A DNA stretch of 64,000 bases from positions 26,566 through 90,565 of the forward strand of contig CANJZQ010000006.1 of NCBI GenBank assembly GCA_947479535.1, written 5' to 3'. Both the position numbers and the translations under genes were made by a program. Positions within the stretch are counted from its first letter, which is position 1. Each line of letters starts with the position of its first letter. Below are positions 58,366-64,000 of this stretch, piece after piece. The notes beneath the pieces are model-generated. The model saw only the letters and a list, made by a program, of their open reading frames with translations, was not told the DNA's origin and ran no database searches. The stretch comes from Oligoflexales bacterium (GTDB taxonomy: Bacteria; Bdellovibrionota_B; Oligoflexia; Oligoflexales; RGVZ01).

Positions 58366-59709
58366 TCAAAATCCAAGGACACGGGCCGTCCACACTGGAC
58401 CCATCCATTCGCGGATCACTTGGCGGTTTCGCTCGGCTTCAGGGGATTTGGCAAAGAATTCCAAATACCGGCTAGCCTGACAATCAATCACGCCATCGCC
58501 GGCACTTTCTTTGATGTACGAAACAGATTCCTCGGCCAGCATGGCAAAAGCTGCCTTGAATTGCTGATCCTGCAAGTAAGCAGGTTCTTTTTCTTTCAAG
58601 GCCGCCACCGCCGATGCGCCGTAGTGCAAAAACTCCGCGGCGCCGTCGCCGACACAAACCTCGCCTCCAAGCACCGACAGTTTTCCAGCGCGTTTCAATT
58701 CCACAGCAACCCGCAAATCAGCGCGGTAGCCACTCCATTCGTCAAAAATGTAGAGCACTTCAGACCAGTCTCCGTCCACCTGCTGAATGATGTAAAGGTT
58801 GTAACGGCTGGCTTGCTTCATGGTCGGGGGCACGTAATTGCGCACCTCACGGGCGTGCATCTTTGGTTCAAGGACCAGACCTGCCTTGCCGTCACCAACG
58901 TAGACGGTGTTGTCATGAGCATCGGTTTTATTTCGCGTTTCCGCGTTCATCATGTGTTGCGTCTCATGGGCATTGGTCGTTGGAGTATCGCTTGTGTACT
59001 TGCGCACAGAGTGCGTCATCACATCGCGGTAGAACGCACTGCCACTGTCGTTGCCATTCCAGCTGGCAAGGGGAACGTCCACCGTCTGCAGAACCCTGCG
59101 CCAGTCAAAGTCTCCTGCATCCCCAGGACCAAAACCGTTACCGGATTCCGGAGTCACCTGACCCTGCATTTGGGAACCAGATCCGAACCCGGCAGCGACC
59201 CCCACCTGAGTCACCTTCAAATTGATTTTCATTGCGACAGAAGTTTTACCGGCGATGGCATCTTTGCGCAGGATCTCTGCATCCCGCGGACCTTTGATAT
59301 TGCTGAAGTAGACGGAATCGAGTCCCTGCGAAGATGAAGATGACCCCTCTGACAGGAAACCCAGTTCCATTCCAATGGAATAGTCACAGCCTTGGGCCAC
59401 CGTCTGGGTGAACGTCCCGGCCGTCCAAGTGCGGGTCATATCAAGTGTGGTCGCCCTGGGACAGGATGCGTCCAGGGGTTCGATCAGGAGGCGAAATCCA
59501 TTGAGCAGCTTTTTTTGCGCCGCGCCTAAATTGCTTGTATCAGGCAGGCCGACTGTGATGGAGCTCAGGGAACCTGCGTTGCCGGGGAAGTTTGCTTGGG
59601 AAAAACCGCCAGGTCCGCAGGACGACAGCAAGCCAACCAGAAGGCTCAGAGGCATTGCCAAAGCACCAAAAAAGGGCACAGCACGTAAGGTGTTTCTGGC
59701 GCGCATCAA
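58366..59709 (-). CDS. Lipoprotein with HExxH motif, putative zinc peptidase
   Basis: 447 residues. The signal LSLLVGLLSSC ends in a lipobox, followed by a Gly/Ser-rich linker. In the middle, TTNAHETQHMMNAETRNKT contains HETQH, an HExxH zinc motif within a helix-like stretch, and TMKQASRYNLYIIQQ and VAELKRAGKL-type helices follow, but I cannot identify the third ligand. A region with two cysteines (SCPRATTLD, QGCDYSIGM) lies before it. No peptidase family is recognised, so this could be an unclassified metallopeptidase or a chance motif. Monocistronic or paired with the 57510 gene. Confidence 0.6.
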   Translation of the reverse strand: MMRARNTLRAVPFFGALAMPLSLLVGLLSSCGPGGFSQANFPGNAGSLSSITVGLPDTSNLGAAQKKLLNGFRLLIEPLDASCPRATTLDMTRTWTAGTFTQTVAQGCDYSIGMELGFLSEGSSSSSQGLDSVYFSNIKGPRDAEILRKDAIAGKTSVAMKINLKVTQVGVAAGFGSGSQMQGQVTPESGNGFGPGDAGDFDWRRVLQTVDVPLASWNGNDSGSAFYRDVMTHSVRKYTSDTPTTNAHETQHMMNAETRNKTDAHDNTVYVGDGKAGLVLEPKMHAREVRNYVPPTMKQASRYNLYIIQQVDGDWSEVLYIFDEWSGYRADLRVAVELKRAGKLSVLGGEVCVGDGAAEFLHYGASAVAALKEKEPAYLQDQQFKAAFAMLAEESVSYIKESAGDGVIDCQASRYLEFFAKSPEAERNRQVIREWMGPVWTARVLGF

Positions 59710-59866
59710 AGCTCCTCTTCGCAGGCAAGCTGGTTTGCATCATTCTGGTTGATTCAAAATGAAATAATGCAACATCTGGACCAGACACAAGCGACTGAAA
59801 TCATTGATTGGAAAACAATAAAACGACCAGCCTTTTGACACATCCGTCGCAATCACAAGTCGGGAT
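59710..59866. other. Intergenic stretch between HExxH lipoprotein and P-type ATPase
   Basis: 157 AT-rich bases downstream of the ATPase stop and upstream of the lipoprotein start on the minus strand. It probably holds the lipoprotein promoter. No hairpin with a T run and no small gene seen. Confidence 0.5.
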
Positions 59867-62374
59867 TTAGCGGACTTTAAAATCCTTCAAATTTATGGAA
59901 CAGGCAACACCGGCAACCAGACAAACGGTCAAATCGAACGTCTTCAGGCTGGAAAAACGGAATAATCCTCTCAACCAGGGCACCGACAACACAAGGGTCA
60001 ATAGAACGATGGACATAAAAACCATGCCCAGAACCATTCTGTTCTTCCACCCTCCCGATCGACCTGCGATCAATCCAATGTTCGCAGCCATCAAAGTCGT
60101 GAAAGCTGAAGTCCTTATGTCTGCCTCAGACAGCCCGCGGAAAACTGCTAAAAAAATAATTCCGGTGATTGCCATGAAAATCTTGGTTCCACCCCAAATT
60201 GTCTTGCGCCCAAGATCCGCTGAAAACAACTTCTGATCAAGCGGACGAGGCGGACGTAGCATGAGATTTTCATCTGGGGGGACACCTTCAAAGACGATGG
60301 AACACGCAGGCTCAATGATCAAATGCAAAAACGCAATGTGAACTGGCATCATGATCATCGGAAGATCAAAGAAAGCTGGAATGATTGACAGCGCTGCAAT
60401 TGGAATGTGAATGACGAGCAAATACGAGATTGCGTGCCGGAGGTTATCATAGACCAATCGACCGGCCTTGATTGCCGATACGATTGAACCAAAATCATCT
60501 TCCAACAACACCAGAGATGCCGACTCCCGCGCGACGTCCGTCCCCCGCATCCCCATGGCAATGCCAATATGAGCATTCTTAAGTGCTGGGGCATCATTGA
60601 CCCCATCTCCCGTCATCGCGACAATCTCGCCCTGGGCCTTTAGAGCCTTGATGAGGCGCAACTTCTGTTCTGGAACCATCCTTGCGCATACGCCTACCTC
60701 ACGAACCCGGGCCGTTAAATCATCTTCGTTCAGACTGGCAAGCTCATCCCCCCTCAGCACTGCGTCAGGATTTTGCAACCCGATCTGACGTGCAATGCTT
60801 GAAGCGGTGACGCCATGATCGCCGGTGATCATGATGACCCGGATCCCGGCCCCTTTGCATTCAGCGATCGCCTGCGAAACTTCGGGGCGGATGGGATCTT
60901 CCAAGCCCAACAAACCCACAAATTCAAAATCGAAATCATGCTGGTCTTCCGGAAGATTTTCCCGATTCGCAAAAGCCTTGGCAACTCCAAGGACCCGCAG
61001 GCCATCACCTGCCATAGCACTAACGTGACGCGCAACTTGTTCCCGGATGGGAGAGGAAAGATGGCACAAATCAGCAATAGCTTCCGGCGCACCCTTTGCC
61101 GCAACAAAATGATGACCGATCTTATTGGATTTCCATGCATGGGAAAGTGCCATGATGCGATCTGACAAGGGATACTGCCTGATCAGAGTCCAATCAGGAT
61201 GCAAATGCTCAGGGTCTATTAGTGGTCCGCGACCAACGTCGTGAATCGCCCGGTCCATTGGGTCGAAGGGATCTCGTTCTGCGGCAAGAATTCCGAACTC
61301 AACGATCTCGTGAAACACTTCAGGAATAGCCTTTCCTTGAAATGAACCCAGATCAATAAAATTTCCATTGGCGCAGAGCCTGCGAACAATCATGCGGTTT
61401 TGTGTCAAGGTTCCAGTCTTGTCGACACATAGAACCGTGACCGTTCCCAACGCCTCAATCACCGATGCGCGGCGCGTCAGAACTCGTTTTTGAGAAAGGC
61501 GCCATGCTCCGATCGCCAAAAAAACAGTTAGAACGGCGGGAAGTTCATTTGGCAAAATCGCCATGGCCAAGGTCAGCCCCGCCAAGATCCCGGCCAACAA
61601 ATCCTGACGGCTGATAGCGAACGCCAGGACGACGGCCATACATAAGAACCCAGCAATGACCGCTATGGTTTTGACCATGCTTCTGGTCTCCACTTGTAGC
61701 CTCGTTGGCTCTGGAGACGCCTCCCGCAGAAGTCGACCAATCTTGCCAAGTTCCGTAGAACTTCCAATCTTCGTGACCCGGGCGATTGCGCTGCCCCGCA
61801 CAACGGTCGTGCCGGCAAAAACAAATATTTTCTGGCGTGACGGATCGACCTCATTGCCTGGTAGGATTTTTTGCACAGGCATCGACTCGCCTGTCAGCAT
61901 GGATTCATCGACCGATAAATTCACGCAGCGAACGATTTCGGCATCGGCGGAAACCCGGTCCCCTTCATTGAGGATCAAAATATCGCCCCGGACGACCTCT
62001 CGTCCGGGAATTCGCCTCACCTGTCCCTCGCGCAAAACAAGGGCGCGCGGGCTGGAAAGATCCCGCAGGGCCTCCAGGGCGCGTTCCGTTTTACTCTCTT
62101 GATACAGGGTGATGCAAAGGATGAGCGCAAGAAAGCCAAGAAGCATGAGCGCTTCCTGGCGATCACCCAAAATGAAGTAGATCAATCCGCAGCCAGCCAA
62201 TAAAAAAACCATTGGCTCGGTGATGATTTCAAAAAAAATCCGGCCTAACCGCCTATGGCCGGATTGTGGAAGTTCGTTAGGACCCTCGGCTTCGACCAGC
62301 GCGATAACATCTCTATCCGAGAGTCCCTGAAGTTCACTCCCAACGGAAATTTTTCGACGGCCTGCTGCGGACAT
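59867..62374 (-). CDS. P-type cation-transporting ATPase (P2-like)
   Basis: 835 residues with the full P-type plan: actuator domain SVDESMLTGESMPV, phosphorylated Asp in LCVDKTGTLTQNR, nucleotide-binding region VAAKGAPEAI, MITGDHGVTA and the hinge AMTGDGVNDAPALKNAHIGIAMG. About ten helices; no N-terminal heavy-metal Cys motif, so it is of the P2 (Ca2+/Mg2+/Na+-like) class. The M4 ion-site motif is LPNELPAVLT instead of PEGLP or PEEFP, and M6 reads HLIIEPACS, so ion specificity cannot be predicted. The TM2-domain gene lies 47 bases upstream on the same strand. Confidence 0.92.
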   Translation of the reverse strand: MSAAGRRKISVGSELQGLSDRDVIALVEAEGPNELPQSGHRRLGRIFFEIITEPMVFLLAGCGLIYFILGDRQEALMLLGFLALILCITLYQESKTERALEALRDLSSPRALVLREGQVRRIPGREVVRGDILILNEGDRVSADAEIVRCVNLSVDESMLTGESMPVQKILPGNEVDPSRQKIFVFAGTTVVRGSAIARVTKIGSSTELGKIGRLLREASPEPTRLQVETRSMVKTIAVIAGFLCMAVVLAFAISRQDLLAGILAGLTLAMAILPNELPAVLTVFLAIGAWRLSQKRVLTRRASVIEALGTVTVLCVDKTGTLTQNRMIVRRLCANGNFIDLGSFQGKAIPEVFHEIVEFGILAAERDPFDPMDRAIHDVGRGPLIDPEHLHPDWTLIRQYPLSDRIMALSHAWKSNKIGHHFVAAKGAPEAIADLCHLSSPIREQVARHVSAMAGDGLRVLGVAKAFANRENLPEDQHDFDFEFVGLLGLEDPIRPEVSQAIAECKGAGIRVIMITGDHGVTASSIARQIGLQNPDAVLRGDELASLNEDDLTARVREVGVCARMVPEQKLRLIKALKAQGEIVAMTGDGVNDAPALKNAHIGIAMGMRGTDVARESASLVLLEDDFGSIVSAIKAGRLVYDNLRHAISYLLVIHIPIAALSIIPAFFDLPMIMMPVHIAFLHLIIEPACSIVFEGVPPDENLMLRPPRPLDQKLFSADLGRKTIWGGTKIFMAITGIIFLAVFRGLSEADIRTSAFTTLMAANIGLIAGRSGGWKNRMVLGMVFMSIVLLTLVLSVPWLRGLFRFSSLKTFDLTVCLVAGVACSINLKDFKVR

Positions 62375-62421
62375 TCTAAACTGCCCCTAAGGTTCCGTGT
62401 TGCCACTCGAAGGCCACCCAC

Positions 62422-62832
62422 TTAGGCTTTGGAAAGTTCTGCGGCCTGGACCTGCTGATTCAACGTCCAAAAATCGTAGAGGTAGCCAATCCCAAGAATT
62501 CCGCCCGTAAGCAACCAGATCAACCCCCTGGCCCAGTGGCGCAAATAAAAATGATGCGCGCCAAACATCCCGAGGAACGTCAGAAGAAGCCAGGCGACGT
62601 TGTAATCGTAGCGACCTCTGGCGGGAAATTTCTCAGATGCTTTCTCCACCATCCCCGGGATGAGAACCAGGTCGATCAGCCAGCCGACACCGAACAATCC
62701 AAAAGTTGAAAACCAGATGGTCCCACTGATGGGACGCCCGACATAAAAGCGATGGGATCCAAGAAACCCAAAAATCCAAAGGACGTAGGCCATCAAGACG
62801 CTGTGCTGACCGGATTCCGGAATCATATCCAC
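62422..62832 (-). CDS. Double TM2-domain membrane protein
   Basis: 136 residues consisting of two TM2-type modules in tandem: AYVLWIFGFLGSHRFYVGRPISGTIWFSTFGLFGVGWLIDLVLI and AWLLLTFLGMFGAHHFYLRHWARGLIWLLTGGILGIGYLYDFWTL. Each has the GxxGxHxFYxG helix, Gly-rich second helix and the D-x-x-x-L end. Bacterial TM2 proteins usually carry one module. Function of the family is unknown. It is the probable first gene of a two-gene unit with the P-type ATPase and is divergent from the lipoprotein gene at 62957. Confidence 0.88.
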   Translation of the reverse strand: MDMIPESGQHSVLMAYVLWIFGFLGSHRFYVGRPISGTIWFSTFGLFGVGWLIDLVLIPGMVEKASEKFPARGRYDYNVAWLLLTFLGMFGAHHFYLRHWARGLIWLLTGGILGIGYLYDFWTLNQQVQAAELSKA

Positions 62833-62956
62833 CTCACTTTATTCAATTAAATCAGAGCATTGAACCGAACTACCCCTCGGCCCTGCAAAATCCACTTTAG
62901 CCGCAAAGGTTACAGCCCGATCTTCCCACATGAAACCGACTTTTGTGGGGATTTTG

Positions 62957-63577
62957 ATGAAAGCCATCCGGATGCAGCAAGCTGTGATTCAACGCGCTTT
63001 CATTCTAACCGTTTTCCTGGCGTCGGCTTCCTGCAGCTCGAAAGCCCCCGAGTCAAAACCATCGGATCCAACGACCACCTTCTCCCCAAGTCCAACGCTA
63101 GGCCCCCAAATCAGCACAGCCCTCTATGATGCAAGCAACCTTGCAGCCAAATATCCCTCACTCATCAATGTTCCTGAGGGCGAGCCCTGCAAAACGGCTG
63201 GCAACGCTTTCATCCGCGGCAAATTCAATGGCTCTGACATCAACCGATGCACCAACGTCAAGGTCGAGTCAGGTTGGTGCGATTTTTCCGCGATCGCCCC
63301 AAAATTTGCAGCCCTCGGGAAAGTAACGATAAGCAACCCGACCGGAGGCATTTCGGAAGGAAAGGATCCCGACGCGTTTTTTGCTGCGGTGAAAGCCGCT
63401 GGCTGGCTGCCGGATCAATGCGGGACCGTGGACGGCGGAGGCGGAGTCAGAGAGCCCGTCGTATTTTTATACCGGGAACCAAAAGACGGCAGCGGACTTG
63501 GTGTCATGCCAGTTTGCCTGCCGCTGGGAAGCGGTGCCCCGGCACAATTTAAAAACCTGACATTGTGTGAAATTTGA
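62957..63577 (+). CDS. Cys-containing lipoprotein of unknown function
   Basis: 206 residues from ATG 62957 (GGGGAT six bases upstream; track start 62930). Signal FILTVFLASASC with lipobox. The Ser/Pro/Thr-rich linker leads to a small domain with six cysteines in regular spacing (GEPCKTAGN, INRCTNVKV, SGWCDFSA, PDQCGTVDG, MPVCLPLG, LTLCEI), presumably three disulfides. No family recognised. The next gene, 31 bases on, encodes another Cys-rich lipoprotein, suggesting a pair. Confidence 0.65.
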   Translation: MKAIRMQQAVIQRAFILTVFLASASCSSKAPESKPSDPTTTFSPSPTLGPQISTALYDASNLAAKYPSLINVPEGEPCKTAGNAFIRGKFNGSDINRCTNVKVESGWCDFSAIAPKFAALGKVTISNPTGGISEGKDPDAFFAAVKAAGWLPDQCGTVDGGGGVREPVVFLYREPKDGSGLGVMPVCLPLGSGAPAQFKNLTLCEI

Positions 63578-63608
63578 TCCGAGGCCAGCGAATGCAGGAG
63601 CAAACATC

Positions 63609-64000
63609 GTGAAAAAAATTCTCGCCACCGCTGCGCTCCTGACATCCTTGGTGTCACTGGGATGCAAGATGAGATCGGATGTATCCGGACAACGTAACCT
63701 GAGATCCGCCGCCACAGTTGAATCGACACCTGCATGCCAGGCGGCTTGCACCGACGTTTCCGACGAAAGCAACTGGGCCGTCTGTTATTCCTGCCGTTGC
63801 AAGGCCGCCATGGATGGATGGTTGCCGTCTCCTGCCGAAGTTAGTTGTGATGCAGCCAGGGAAATCCCCGTATACCAGGCGGTCGATACGCCGAACGGAA
63901 CGGCACTCCAGAAAATCACAAAGGCCGAGGACGAGTGCTTTAATCCGCCCCGCCTCGTCAATGCTCAACACGAAAAAGGCGGCTGCATTCCGGGCAGCAA
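63609..64000 (+). CDS. Cys-rich lipoprotein, partial (cut by window end)
   Basis: Not in the ORF track because it runs off the window. GTG start with CAGGAG nine bases upstream. Signal ILATAALLTSLVSLGC has a good lipobox. 130 codons are visible with frequent cysteines (PACQAACTD, AVCYSCRCK, EVSCDAA, DECFNPP, GGCIPG). No domain recognised. It is probably co-transcribed with the preceding lipoprotein gene. The 3' end is unknown. Confidence 0.65.
   Translation, partial: MKKILATAALLTSLVSLGCKMRSDVSGQRNLRSAATVESTPACQAACTDVSDESNWAVCYSCRCKAAMDGWLPSPAEVSCDAAREIPVYQAVDTPNGTALQKITKAEDECFNPPRLVNAQHEKGGCIPGS

Noticed and set aside
58075-59337. Plus-strand ORF of 420 residues
   Set aside because: Shadow of the HExxH lipoprotein and CxxCH protein genes; His/Arg-rich composition, no ribosome site and no domain.

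Overview
This 64 kb window is a gene-dense chromosomal segment of a Gram-negative bacterium. The evidence is a TolC/RND efflux pair, a BamB-like lipoprotein-type propeller, several signal-peptide beta-barrel proteins and many lipoproteins. Base composition looks moderately GC-rich by eye. TTG and GTG starts are common, and many neighbours overlap by 1-8 bases (ATGA or TGATG type), so translational coupling is frequent. The number of secreted peptidases (M4/M36-like, S8, S1, C25, plus an HExxH lipoprotein), together with HemJ, KGG and TM2 proteins and hybrid phosphorelay genes, fits a predatory or saprophytic lineage such as Bdellovibrionota/Oligoflexia or, less likely, Myxococcota. This placement is inference; no rRNA or tRNA gene is visible to settle it. 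I saw no CRISPR array, insertion sequence or prophage.

Layout. 0-7.6 kb: 3' end of leuS, hemJ, a GT51 peptidoglycan transglycosylase and an O-methyltransferase on the plus strand. These face a two-gene unit encoding a two-helix K+ channel and a separate cyclic-nucleotide-binding protein, and an MBL-fold hydrolase. 7.8-13.2 kb: a secreted-protein operon (C-terminally anchored metallopeptidase, deacetylase-like protein, subtilisin, TatD). 13.2-15.6 kb: envelope proteins of unknown function. 15.7-21.7 kb: a propeller/pseudopilin-like membrane protein overlapping manC, a YfgM-BamB-like pair and an MshEN-domain protein. 21.9-25.2 kb: MFS and SDF transporters and an orphan FixJ-type regulator. 25.2-30.7 kb: S1 peptidase, RND pump, TolC.

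30.7-37.5 kb is the most coherent regulatory region. A hybrid histidine kinase, an Hpt protein and an NtrC-family sigma-54 activator can form a complete phosphorelay. They are interleaved with small stress-type membrane proteins (YqjE/YqjD-like), a half-ferritin-like protein, a CBS-pair protein and a KGG hydrophilin. Two exact consensus -24/-12 sigma-54 promoters and one near-exact promoter lie directly upstream of three of these units. I propose that this is a locally encoded, autoregulated sigma-54 stress regulon.

37.5-49 kb: S1-domain protein, UDP-GlcNAc 2-epimerase, glutathione-dependent formaldehyde detoxification (frmA-fghA), a persulfide-dioxygenase-like MBL protein, ornithine aminotransferase, two outer-membrane proteins, a lone CheB catalytic domain and rarA. 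49-57.5 kb: gingipain-like peptidase, thioredoxin-like protein, SDR, two secreted Cys/Asp-rich proteins (one with 27 cysteines in about 85 residues), pirin, a thioesterase-like protein, TerC and a second SDF symporter. 57.5-64 kb: a CxxCH protein, an HExxH lipoprotein, a P-type cation ATPase with an altered M4 motif, a double-TM2 protein and two adjacent Cys-containing lipoproteins, the second cut by the window end.

A palindromic repeat family built on CCCGTCATCCTGAGC, with tandem-expanded arms, occupies two intergenic gaps. A degenerate relative may sit in a third.
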